Below, one piece after another: positions 16,635 to 24,337 of a stretch of 64,000 nucleotides of DNA. Numbering within the stretch: position 1 is the first letter of the stretch; each line of letters opens with the position of its first letter. A model generated the notes under the pieces. That model did not search any database. It was given only the letters and a program-made list of their open reading frames with translations, and was not told the origin of the DNA. The DNA is from Emticicia sp040253585 (lineage in GTDB: Bacteria > Bacteroidota > Bacteroidia > Cytophagales > Spirosomataceae). Where the stretch lies: assembly GCF_040253585.1 (NCBI RefSeq), contig NZ_JBELAU010000011.1, positions 62,001 to 126,000 on the forward strand. The letters run 5' to 3'. The translations under genes were made by a program, and so were the position numbers.

Positions 16635-17327
16635 ATGGATGAAAGAAATGAGGTAATTTTGATTGATAAACCTTTGAAATGGACATCTTTTGATGTTGTG
16701 AATAAGGTTCGCTGGGCAGGGAAATATAAAAAAGTGGGTCACGCAGGTACGCTCGACCCCTTGGCAACTGGTTTGTTGATTCTTTGTACTGGAAAAATGA
16801 CCAAGCAAATTGATACTTTTCAAGCACAAGAAAAAGAATATACAGGTACTTTAGAACTGGGTAAAACAACTCCTTCGGTTGATTTAGAGACCGAATTTGA
16901 TGCTGAATATCCCACCAATCATATTACTCAAGAAGCTATTAATCAAGTGGTTAGTCAGCTTTCTGGTGTAATTGAGCAAATCCCTCCTGCACATTCTGCG
17001 ATAAAAATCAATGGAAAAAGAGCCTACGAATCAGCTCGAAAAGGAGAAGAAGTTGTCATAAAATCTCGACAAGTAGAAATAAAAGAATTTGACATTGATA
17101 TGACTAATTTTCCCGAAATTTCGTTCAGAATTGTTTGCTCAAAAGGTACCTACATTAGAAGTTTAGTAAGAGATTTTGGAAAATTACTCGATTCAGGGGC
17201 ATATATGAGCTCGTTACGTAGGACACGAATTGGAGAATTTAAGATTGAAAACTCGCTTACAATTGAGCAGTTTTTAGAAACTGTACCCGAAAGACTTAGT
17301 AAACTTGAAAATTTGAACAATCAGTAG
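16635..17327 (+). CDS. truB: tRNA pseudouridine-55 synthase TruB
   Basis: 230 aa, the compact TruB form. It starts near IDKPLKWTSFDVVNKVR and has the catalytic Asp in HAGTLDPLATGLL around residue 43. KGTYIRSLVRDFGKLL is the second conserved block. It isomerises U55 in the T-loop of tRNAs. Its TAG stop overlaps the GTG start of ribF by one base, so the two are translationally coupled. Confidence 0.96.
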   Translation: MDERNEVILIDKPLKWTSFDVVNKVRWAGKYKKVGHAGTLDPLATGLLILCTGKMTKQIDTFQAQEKEYTGTLELGKTTPSVDLETEFDAEYPTNHITQEAINQVVSQLSGVIEQIPPAHSAIKINGKRAYESARKGEEVVIKSRQVEIKEFDIDMTNFPEISFRIVCSKGTYIRSLVRDFGKLLDSGAYMSSLRRTRIGEFKIENSLTIEQFLETVPERLSKLENLNNQ

Positions 17328-18262
17328 TGAAAGTATATTATAATTTATCAGACTTTGAGGCTCTTAAAAATGCCGTAGTTACGAGCGGTACTTTTGATGG
17401 CGTGCATTTGGGGCATCAAAAAATTCTTCAAATTTTAAGAGAAACGGCTCAGAAAACTGGCGGAGAATCGGTTGTGCTAACTTTTTGGCCACATCCGAGA
17501 GTTGTGGTTTCCAAAGATAGTCAGGATCTAAAACTCCTTTCTACAATTGACGAGAAAATAGAACTACTCGAGAAGCAAGGAGTTGACCACCTTCTAGTGA
17601 TTCCGTTTACTCGTGAATTTTCAGAATTAAGTTCAGAAGAATATGTAAAAGATATTCTTTTGAAACAAATCGGAACAAAAAAATTGGTAATTGGCTACGA
17701 CCACCGATTTGGACGAAACCGTGAAGGTGGCTTTGATTACTTAAAGACAAACTCTGAGTTATTTGGCATCGAGATAGAAGAGATTCCTCGTCAAGAAATT
17801 GAAAATCTGACGATTAGTTCTACCAAAATTCGTCAATCGCTAATGATTGGTGAAGTTAGTTCGGCTAATGAATTGTTGGGTAGAAAATACAGTTTTACAG
17901 GAATTGTAGTAAAAGGTCGGCAGCTTGGCCGAACGATTGGTTTTCCGACTGCTAATGTTCAAGTTTCTCAGTTCTACAAACTTATACCTGCCAATGGGGT
18001 TTATGCGGTTAGAACTTTCTTCCGCAATCAATGGCATAATGGTATGATGAACATCGGCACTCGCCCAACAGTTGATGGCGTTGGACGCACGCAAGAAGTT
18101 AATATTTTTGACTTTGATGATGATATTTATGGAGAAACCGTTACGGTCGAAATCGTAGATTATATAAGACCAGAACAAAAATTCAATGGATTAGAGGAGT
18201 TAAAGGCACAAATATTAGCCGATAAAAAAAAATCGAAGGAAATTTTAAATATTCTTAAATGA
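17327..18262 (+). CDS. ribF: Bifunctional riboflavin kinase / FAD synthetase
   Basis: 311 aa with a GTG start overlapping the truB stop (TAGTG). The N-terminal nucleotidyltransferase domain shows GTFDGVHLGHQKIL and GYDHRFGRNREG plus ISSTKIRQSLMIGE. The C-terminal kinase domain shows GRTIGFPTANVQV, ANGVYAVRTFF and NIGTRPTVDG. It phosphorylates riboflavin to FMN and then adenylylates it to FAD. The truB-ribF pairing is a common bacterial arrangement. Confidence 0.97.
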   Translation: MKVYYNLSDFEALKNAVVTSGTFDGVHLGHQKILQILRETAQKTGGESVVLTFWPHPRVVVSKDSQDLKLLSTIDEKIELLEKQGVDHLLVIPFTREFSELSSEEYVKDILLKQIGTKKLVIGYDHRFGRNREGGFDYLKTNSELFGIEIEEIPRQEIENLTISSTKIRQSLMIGEVSSANELLGRKYSFTGIVVKGRQLGRTIGFPTANVQVSQFYKLIPANGVYAVRTFFRNQWHNGMMNIGTRPTVDGVGRTQEVNIFDFDDDIYGETVTVEIVDYIRPEQKFNGLEELKAQILADKKKSKEILNILK

Positions 18263-18297
18263 AAGTCCAGATTGGAAGTTCATACGTATAAAAATTA

Positions 18298-18531
18298 ATG
18301 ACATTATTTATAGAAATCATCGGCTGGATTGGTTCAGTGCTAATTGTGGGTTCATATTTTTTGAATATACAAGGCAAACTCGACTCAAAAGATAGCAAAT
18401 ATATTTGGGCAAATTTATTGGGCGGAATCTGCTTTATTATTAATACTTACGCCCACCACGCCTACCCTTCCGTTGCGGTCAATATAGTTTGGGTAATTAT
18501 TGCTCTCTTCGCTATTTTCAGAAAGAAATAA
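18298..18531 (+). CDS. CBU_0592-like small membrane protein
   Basis: 77 aa with three hydrophobic segments and hallmark words: IEIIGWIGSVLIVGSYFLN, NLLGGICFIINTYAH and VNIVWVIIALFAIFRKK. This pattern matches the CBU_0592-like family of small inner-membrane proteins, whose function is unknown. It follows ribF by 35 bases and is closed by an intrinsic terminator, so it ends the truB-ribF transcript. Confidence 0.85.
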   Translation: MTLFIEIIGWIGSVLIVGSYFLNIQGKLDSKDSKYIWANLLGGICFIINTYAHHAYPSVAVNIVWVIIALFAIFRKK

Positions 18532-18534
18532 AAC

Positions 18535-18562
18535 AAAAAAGCCACCCAAAAGGTGGTTTTTT
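18535..18562 (+). terminator. Intrinsic terminator after the CBU_0592-like gene
   Basis: CCACC (18542-18546) pairs with GGTGG (18552-18556), extended by A6/T6 flanks with one bulged G. The T6 tract completes a terminator. Confidence 0.9.
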
Positions 18563-18785
18563 GTCAAACTGCTTTGTACTTATTTTCCATGAAATAATCT
18601 TAAAAATATTTTCAATGTAAATATTAGCTTTCGATTAAATCTTAGAAACAATGGTGCAATGACTGTACCAGCAGAAAACAAAAATTATTGTGAGGTAACA
18701 AAGTGGAAATCTTTTTTTGAAATTGTATTAAAACAAGAAAGATGAGCGTTTACCCATCTTTCCACAATAATTGTACCAGTTAAAA
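18563..18785. other. Non-coding spacer with a small hairpin
   Basis: No ATG-started gene of useful size is visible. GAAAGATG (18737-18744) pairs with CATCTTTC (18755-18762). A short plus-strand frame ending at this hairpin (containing AMTVPAENKNYCEV) lacks a good start and matches no family I know; it may be a gene remnant. Confidence 0.4.
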
Positions 18786-18899
18786 GTTCTGACGGGGCCG
18801 CCCTTGCGGTTTAGAGTTCTGAATTCTGAGTAATTCACAAAGACAAACAACTCAGAATCGCACGGGCGACCCCGTCTAAACTCAGAATTCAGAACTCAT
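18786..18899. repeat. GC-rich composite inverted repeat beside pheA
   Basis: GACGGGGCCGCCCTTGCG (18792-18809) and CGCACGGGCGACCCCGTC (18860-18877) are inverted copies with 16 of 18 matching. Next to them, GAGTTCTGAATTCTGAG (18815-18831) is the exact complement of CTCAGAATTCAGAACTC (18882-18898). The GC-rich core stands out from the AT-rich genome. The TTCTGAG words are shared with the repeat found in the cys operon. A mobile REPIN-like element is the best reading. Confidence 0.75.
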
Positions 18900-19973
18900 T
18901 TAAGCGTTTCTTACATAACTTCCCAACCACTTAATTGAGTTTTTATATTTCTTGAAAACCTTCTCTACGTTTTCGTCTTGAAAGAAACCTTCTAATTCAA
19001 TAAAAAACCAAAAATTAAAATCTTCGTCGCCTTTATACGGTCGGCTTTCAATTTTGGTTAAATTGATTCCTGCTTTCTTGAAATCTTGTAAGAAATTTGC
19101 CAAAATTCCTGGCTTATCGGTATCTGGTAGACGAGCAATGATGGTCGTTTTATCATTTTCGCTCTTGGCGTTTACAAAGTTTTTGGCCAAAATATAAAAG
19201 CGAGTACGATTCTGACTATTATCTTCAATATTATTGAACAAAATTGGTAAACTAAATAACTTGGCAGCAATTTCTGAACAAATAGCTGCACTTTCAGGGT
19301 CTTCGGCCGCCAATTTTGCTGCTTTTGAAGTTGATTCTACCTGAATTTCTTCGGGGTGCGTTTGTTCAAAATATTTATTCAAAAATCCTCTACACTGACG
19401 AAAAGCAATATCTTTCGAGTAAATACGCTTGATTTTTGAAGGATTTTCGGCTTCTGTTGCCAATGCAAAATGCACAGGAATTTTCAATTCTGCCGCAACA
19501 TTTACATTCATTTCATTCAATAAATCAACAGTTTCGTAAACGATACCCTCTTGATTGTTTTCGATTGGAATAACACCAAATTTAGCTCTGCCAGTATCTA
19601 CTGCCTCAAAAACCGATTTGATTGTAGGTAAAGTCATGTACTCGCTCATAGCACCGAAGCGGCTCTCAGCAGCTTGGTGCGTAAAACTGCCTTCGGGGCC
19701 AAGATACGCAACTCTTTCGGGCAATTCGATATTACGAGCAGCCGCAAAAATCTCCAAATAAATGGCTTCGATGGCTTCTTTGTTTAATGGGCCATCATTT
19801 TGGGCATTCATGCGGTCAAGAATTTGCTTTTCACGCTCTGGTCGGTAGATGATTGCTTTTGTCGAACGCTTGATTTCTCCTACTTTATGTACGAGTTTCA
19901 TTCGTTGATTGAGCAATACGAGCAATTGGTCGTCAATTTTATCAATATCTTTTCTAACTTCTTCGAGAGTCAC
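18900..19973 (-). CDS. pheA: Bifunctional chorismate mutase / prephenate dehydratase
   Basis: 357 aa. Residues 1-85 are an AroQ chorismate mutase (LEEVRKDIDKIDDQLLVLL, RPEREKQILDRM). Prephenate dehydratase follows from about residue 93 (VAYLGPEGSFTHQAA), with the catalytic NRTRFYIL motif near 255. A C-terminal ACT domain carries the phenylalanine-binding PGILANFLQDF and ESRPYKG. It makes phenylpyruvate from chorismate and is probably feedback-inhibited by phenylalanine through the ACT domain. Confidence 0.96.
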   Translation of the reverse strand: MTLEEVRKDIDKIDDQLLVLLNQRMKLVHKVGEIKRSTKAIIYRPEREKQILDRMNAQNDGPLNKEAIEAIYLEIFAAARNIELPERVAYLGPEGSFTHQAAESRFGAMSEYMTLPTIKSVFEAVDTGRAKFGVIPIENNQEGIVYETVDLLNEMNVNVAAELKIPVHFALATEAENPSKIKRIYSKDIAFRQCRGFLNKYFEQTHPEEIQVESTSKAAKLAAEDPESAAICSEIAAKLFSLPILFNNIEDNSQNRTRFYILAKNFVNAKSENDKTTIIARLPDTDKPGILANFLQDFKKAGINLTKIESRPYKGDEDFNFWFFIELEGFFQDENVEKVFKKYKNSIKWLGSYVRNA

Positions 19974-20064
19974 TTTAATAAGAGGTTGGTTTTACAAAAT
20001 TTTCATTATGGTGCAATTTAGTCAAAAACACTTAATTTACCTTACCTTCAAGTGAGTAGAAATA

Positions 20065-20091
20065 AAAATAAGACCCAGAAGGTCTTATTTT
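20065..20091 (-). terminator. Intrinsic terminator, minus strand
   Basis: AAAATAAGACC (20065-20075) and GGTCTTATTTT (20081-20091) form an 11-bp stem with a 5-base loop. On the minus strand it is followed by a T-rich run, closing the 22234-20157 operon. Confidence 0.85.
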
Positions 20092-20156
20092 ATACTATTA
20101 ATCTTGCAATTGAAATTTTACTTGTGGTAAACCCCATTACAAAAACTGCTATACAA

Positions 20157-20615
20157 TCATTGAAGTTCTTCTAAAAGTTTTGCTTCGGTTGGTTCTTCTT
20201 TCATATAAACTACTTTTACTTTATCTCCTTTTTTGTGTCTTTGATAACTTACCTGACTGATACTCAATCGCATTGATTGATAATCGCCCAATTTGGCATT
20301 GGCAACAGCTTCTTCTGAAATAGCCGCAATTTTATCAACGATATTATCAGATTTTGGCAAAACTTTCACTTTCTCGGCATTTGTAAAGAAAACAACATCC
20401 ATATAATACCGATAAGTTTTACTTTTTCTCGTTCCTGATACTTGTTCGTATAGTTCAACTACATTGGCATCAGCTCGTTCGCCTTTTTCGAGCAATTCTT
20501 TATCTTTGTCTTTTTGTATATAAAAACCAATAACAAAGACCCCAATCATTAAAGCCAAAAGCGAGTAAACAATAATAGTAAGTTTTGTCTTTTTGCTTAG
20601 TTCAGCGTATTTCAT
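20157..20615 (-). CDS. Membrane-anchored hypothetical protein (DUF3592-like)
   Basis: 152 aa with one N-terminal membrane helix near residues 11-32 (KLTIIVYSLLALMIGVFVIGFY) and a soluble domain. The pattern of a single helix followed by ADANVVELYEQVSG, a TYRYYMDVVFFTN strand and a KGDKVKVVYMKEEP ending resembles DUF3592-type proteins. It lies three bases after the upstream 427-aa secreted protein gene, so it is part of that operon. Role unknown. Confidence 0.7.
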   Translation of the reverse strand: MKYAELSKKTKLTIIVYSLLALMIGVFVIGFYIQKDKDKELLEKGERADANVVELYEQVSGTRKSKTYRYYMDVVFFTNAEKVKVLPKSDNIVDKIAAISEEAVANAKLGDYQSMRLSISQVSYQRHKKGDKVKVVYMKEEPTEAKLLEELQ

Positions 20616-20618
20616 GGC

Positions 20619-21902
20619 TTACATTTTCTTGATGTAATAAAATTCTTTTCCTTGTTCGAGCACCGTTAGCGAGTCTTTGTTTTGATTTCTATCGGCTTTC
20701 GGGTGTGATTGAATTTCTCCACCTTTTACGGTAAAGCCATATTTCGCAACGACTGTTTTACCATTTTTAGGATTTTTGATATTCACCTCCATTACATAAT
20801 TCCCATCCTTCATGTCAGCTTTCTTGAACGTCTCTCTATCATTACTACCCGCTTTGAAGGTCATAAACTGGCAACGTGTCCATTTTCCATTAGAGGGTGT
20901 AAAATCACCCGAATTAATTGTTTGACCGTAAGTTGCTACCAATGAGCCGTTACGAGTAATTTTGACAAGTCCTTTCATCGGAACTGTGTCATCCCAATTG
21001 CTTGCACTTTTAATATCAAGATTTCGTTCGGTCAAATAAACACTTGGTAGCACTTCTCCACTACGCTCATCAAATTGAATTCTTGCCCAGTCTTCCCAGG
21101 GACCCTTCAAAAAATACAAATCTTTTACAGGTGCATAAGAATCGGGATTTGTCTTTTTTTCAACTTGGAAAGGGAAAGTATAAAATGGTGTCTTTCCGAG
21201 AAAAAAACGAACTTCATAGCTTCCTTCCTTTATATTTACCCAAAAAGGAAAGAAATCGCCACCGTATTCTTCAACCAAAATCATTTTCTTGAACGGTGGA
21301 ATGTAATCTTCGACCTTAAAAAACTGCTGTCCTTTTAATTCGCCAGTGGCTGCATCAACAATATCGGCTCTAATGGGCGGCCTCATATTTTCATAGCCTT
21401 TGCTCGTTGATAGTGACGGACGATAATTAATGTTTTTACCATCTTTTGTCTTGGTTGGCAAAAACGACACATGCAGTGACATTAGTCGAATCTCACCTTT
21501 TGTGATGTCGAATCTAAAACGTTCATTATCCAGTAAATCAAACCAAGCAATAGCAGGTGGAAAATTTGCTGTCGAAAAATCAGGTTCAAAAGTGGCATAA
21601 ATCCGTTCTTCGTAAGCTTTACGGTCAAACTCTGGGCTATTTAGTTTCGTTTTTCGGTCAAGTTCTCCCGACTTTGCTTTTGCATCATCTTTTTGTTTGT
21701 AATGAGCATCAAAACTCTCATTTCGTTGCTTGTCTTTGTCGGTTACGTTGGGTACACCACGAGCATTTGTTTCTTTTGTTGGAGTAGCCCGTTCGTTTGA
21801 GGGTAATTCTTTTTTTACTTTTTCTTTCAGTTTATCGAACTGAGCGAAAGCTGGTGAAAAAGCCCAAAAACAAAGTACTATACTTAGATTTCTTATATTC
21901 AT
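20619..21902 (-). CDS. Secreted hypothetical protein, 427 aa
   Basis: A signal peptide (MNIRNLSIVLCFWAFSPAFA|Q) precedes a highly charged 80-residue segment rich in Lys, Glu and Asn, then a mostly beta-strand body (WFDLLDNERFRFDITKG, YGGDFFPFWVNIKEG, KDGNYVMEVNIKNP). No family is recognised. The start overlaps the stop of the LytTR gene by four bases (ATGA), so translation is coupled. A periplasmic or outer-surface role is likely. Confidence 0.72.
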   Translation of the reverse strand: MNIRNLSIVLCFWAFSPAFAQFDKLKEKVKKELPSNERATPTKETNARGVPNVTDKDKQRNESFDAHYKQKDDAKAKSGELDRKTKLNSPEFDRKAYEERIYATFEPDFSTANFPPAIAWFDLLDNERFRFDITKGEIRLMSLHVSFLPTKTKDGKNINYRPSLSTSKGYENMRPPIRADIVDAATGELKGQQFFKVEDYIPPFKKMILVEEYGGDFFPFWVNIKEGSYEVRFFLGKTPFYTFPFQVEKKTNPDSYAPVKDLYFLKGPWEDWARIQFDERSGEVLPSVYLTERNLDIKSASNWDDTVPMKGLVKITRNGSLVATYGQTINSGDFTPSNGKWTRCQFMTFKAGSNDRETFKKADMKDGNYVMEVNIKNPKNGKTVVAKYGFTVKGGEIQSHPKADRNQNKDSLTVLEQGKEFYYIKKM

Positions 21903-22234
21903 GATGATATTTTCGATTTTGTGTTTGAAAAAATAAAATCCTTTAAATCAAGTCTTCTTCGGCGAGAAACGTGTAATTCCAAATCATTCTTCAGTTTCAC
22001 AACAGCGTAGTTTTCGTTGGTTTGAGCTATAAATTTGAAATTAACGATATTGGTTTTGCTAATTCTGAAAAAACCATGCTCCGAAAAAGATTCATGCAAA
22101 CGTTTGAGAGTTTTAGCTAAAGTAATTTTATGACCATTCTCAAAATGCAACTCTGTATAATTGGCATTACCTTTTAACAAAACTACATCGTTTGCAGGAA
22201 TGTATTTTTTATGGTAAATTCTGACAGTATTCAT
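21899..22234 (-). CDS. Stand-alone LytTR DNA-binding protein
   Basis: 111 aa consisting only of a LytTR domain: DVVLLKGNANYTELHFENG, ITLAKTLKRLHESF, the conserved FFRISKTNIVNFKFI and VSRRRRLDLKDFI. There is no receiver domain. It begins an operon with two envelope proteins (ATGA overlap with the next gene), so it may be a local regulator of that operon. LytTR-only proteins of this kind are frequent in Bacteroidota. Confidence 0.88.
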   Translation of the reverse strand: MNTVRIYHKKYIPANDVVLLKGNANYTELHFENGHKITLAKTLKRLHESFSEHGFFRISKTNIVNFKFIAQTNENYAVVKLKNDLELHVSRRRRLDLKDFIFSNTKSKISS

Positions 22235-22260
22235 AAAATATTCAGTTTGTGTGTTAGATT

Positions 22261-22722
22261 TTACCTAAACTTGACAGAAAACTCGCCCTCAGTAAGTGCA
22301 TAAACTTTGGTAGAATTATTGGCTTGTTTTACGGTGCATCTGAAAGTTCCTTTCACAACCTCGGTAGTTTTTTCGGTAATTGTTACTTCACCCGTTGCTC
22401 CAGTTCGGTCAGAGCGATGCCCTGTTTCGGTTTCGTCAGCATACAATGCAAAGTTGGGATTTTCAGTAATTTGATGCGTTCCAACTCCCTTATTTTTAGC
22501 CAACTGAATATACATTGAACTTTTATTACTGAAAACTCCATAGATATTGTATTCATCATCGTCCTGCACAGCATAGGCATTGATTCCAGTAGCTTCTACG
22601 AGTTTTCCATCAACTTTTACTCTGAAAAATAAAGCATCGGCATCGTCCTTTTTTGTACAAGAATTAAGCAACATGAATAAACTTAGAATGGCTAATAGTT
22701 TGATTTTCATGGTTTTATGCAT
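22261..22722 (-). CDS. Lipoprotein, 153 aa
   Basis: A signal peptide ends in the lipobox LLNSC followed by TKKDD, so the mature protein is lipid-anchored. The ATG at 22710 (MKIKLLAI) would give a cleaner signal than the one at 22722 and is an equal candidate. The mature part, with VDGKLVEATGINAYAV, resembles the DUF6252-like lipoproteins of Bacteroidota (remembered pattern, uncertain). It starts two bases after the upstream gene's stop and is therefore in the same transcript. Confidence 0.75.
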   Translation of the reverse strand: MHKTMKIKLLAILSLFMLLNSCTKKDDADALFFRVKVDGKLVEATGINAYAVQDDDEYNIYGVFSNKSSMYIQLAKNKGVGTHQITENPNFALYADETETGHRSDRTGATGEVTITEKTTEVVKGTFRCTVKQANNSTKVYALTEGEFSVKFR

Positions 22723-22724
22723 TT

Positions 22725-24011
22725 TTAGTTGTTTAGTGTGTATGAATAACGAATGGCTGCTCCTACCAAAGTTAAATTTGTCGATGCGGGCATTGTTACG
22801 ACAAGTCTGTAAAAAAAGGTATTATTATCAATAATTTCACTAAGCGGAGAAGTCGTAAAAAATCCCATATTAGGGCTTGCAGGAGTGTTAATAAGGTTTC
22901 CACTTCCAGCAAAAACATTGGTATATGAGCCACCATTACCTGTATGATTCAGCTTTTGAAGTGCAAAAGATGTCAAGCCCAGACCTGTTGCTGGTGAAAC
23001 TCCATCGTTATCAATATAGTAGATGGTAAAATCGCTTAGTGCAGCTCCATTGGGCAACGATACATTCGCATGAAACGAACCAGCAGCAGTTGTCATTGAA
23101 ACTCCTTGCCCGCCCATTGTAGATTCATTTGTAGAAATATGAGATTGAAAAGCAGCTGCTCCTAATTTTAAAACATCTGTACGTATTAAGCTCTCCCAAA
23201 CGGCAGTTCCATTAGCATCGCTGCTAACTAACACTTTATCAATTCCAGCACCATTACCTTGAAAGCGAATTTTTCCAAGCGTTTGAAGGCCAATTCCAGA
23301 AGCGTTAGTATTTTCAAATGAACCCGCTATTGAATTTGCACTACCAGCAAATCCTTTAACGGCAGTACCAAGGTTTCCTGTAATACTCCCTGCTACACCA
23401 ATGGCATTGGCATTACCAGTAGAAATTCCAAGCACCCCCTGACCTCCATTTGTCGATGTACCTTCTACTCCCGAACCAGTAGTAGTAACTCCTTCAATTC
23501 CATTACCCGAAACAGATTGACCAAAAACACCTACTCCCGAACCATTATGCCGACCATATACGCCAAACCCATTGCCATTGGTTGCTTGATTTAAACCATA
23601 TACTCCATAATTATTCCCTGAAGGAGTCGTACTTGATGTAGATCCCAATACACCCGAAGCTCCTGCCAAAGCAGAACCAGTAATCCCGTTTATACCTGCT
23701 GAATTTGCTCCACCCCCAGAATTTGTTACTGCAAAAGGTGATGTAGTTGAAGAACCACTTCCTGCATAAGGTAATGTTAGTGAGCCTCCTCCACCTCCCC
23801 CTGCCGACACTTCAATCCAACCACTACCGCTACACACATTGGCTCGGTTGGTGGTTGTCAAGAATACAATTTTACCGTAATCAGCGGCAGCACAAGCGGG
23901 TAATGCAGAAACACTCGGAATCTGCAAATTATTAGGATTTATGCTTACTGATTGAGCAACTGACGATAATACAACGAGCGTAAAAACACTCATAAAAATT
24001 AATTTTTTCAT
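22725..24011 (-). CDS. Secreted Gly/Ser-rich repeat protein
   Basis: 428 aa with a signal peptide (MKKLIFMSVFTLVVLSSVAQ). Residues about 70-240 are rich in Gly, Ser, Asn and Thr and contain loosely repeated words such as NYGVYGLN, GFGVYGRH, GVGVFGQS, GNGIEGVT and GSGVEGTS. This recalls the beta-roll stalks of trimeric adhesin-like or tail-fibre-like proteins. The C-terminal 150 residues are a separate globular domain. It is likely an outer-surface structural or adhesion protein; the exact role is not known. Confidence 0.7.
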   Translation of the reverse strand: MKKLIFMSVFTLVVLSSVAQSVSINPNNLQIPSVSALPACAAADYGKIVFLTTTNRANVCSGSGWIEVSAGGGGGGSLTLPYAGSGSSTTSPFAVTNSGGGANSAGINGITGSALAGASGVLGSTSSTTPSGNNYGVYGLNQATNGNGFGVYGRHNGSGVGVFGQSVSGNGIEGVTTTGSGVEGTSTNGGQGVLGISTGNANAIGVAGSITGNLGTAVKGFAGSANSIAGSFENTNASGIGLQTLGKIRFQGNGAGIDKVLVSSDANGTAVWESLIRTDVLKLGAAAFQSHISTNESTMGGQGVSMTTAAGSFHANVSLPNGAALSDFTIYYIDNDGVSPATGLGLTSFALQKLNHTGNGGSYTNVFAGSGNLINTPASPNMGFFTTSPLSEIIDNNTFFYRLVVTMPASTNLTLVGAAIRYSYTLNN

Positions 24012-24127
24012 GGTTTTTGTACTTTTTTAATTGATTTAGAAAGATTAAAGTTGCTCATAACACCAAAATCGGTGCAAGCACAAATACAAAGAGCAAGAAT
24101 AAATAAATAGGCTAATCTTCGCTTCAT
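24008..24127 (-). CDS. Small lipoprotein-like ORF, 39 aa
   Basis: Reading from the ATG at 24127 gives MKRRLAYLFILALCICAC followed by a 21-residue polar tail. This is a short lipoprotein-type signal with Cys at the expected place. Its TGA stop overlaps the ATG of the 428-aa secreted protein gene (ATGA), so it could act as a translationally coupled leader ORF. Too short for standard calling; real expression is unproven. Confidence 0.4.
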   Translation of the reverse strand: MKRRLAYLFILALCICACTDFGVMSNFNLSKSIKKVQKP

Positions 24128-24337
24128 TGGGTATTGGTTTGATGCAGCAAAGTTGAAATGAAAAAAAATAAAAAAATTTTACACTTATCAAACGGTAGAG
24201 TCTGGCAGTTGGAATGTAGTAATTATTTATCCGTCGGTTTTGCTATATATAATGATATTTCAAGGCCCAAAAATGAGATTTGGAAATATCAAAAAAAGGT
24301 TTCTACTTTCGGAAAAAAGCAGCAATTCAGACCTCAA

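Noticed and set aside
18640..18745. Short plus-strand frame containing AMTVPAENKNYCEVTKW
   Set aside because: It has no convincing start, about 50 codons, and no recognisable family. Kept only as a possible remnant in the spacer note.
22725..24011. Gly-rich repeats as a CRISPR or DNA tandem array
   Set aside because: The repeats are loose at DNA level, within one reading frame, and without spacers of constant size; they are protein repeats.
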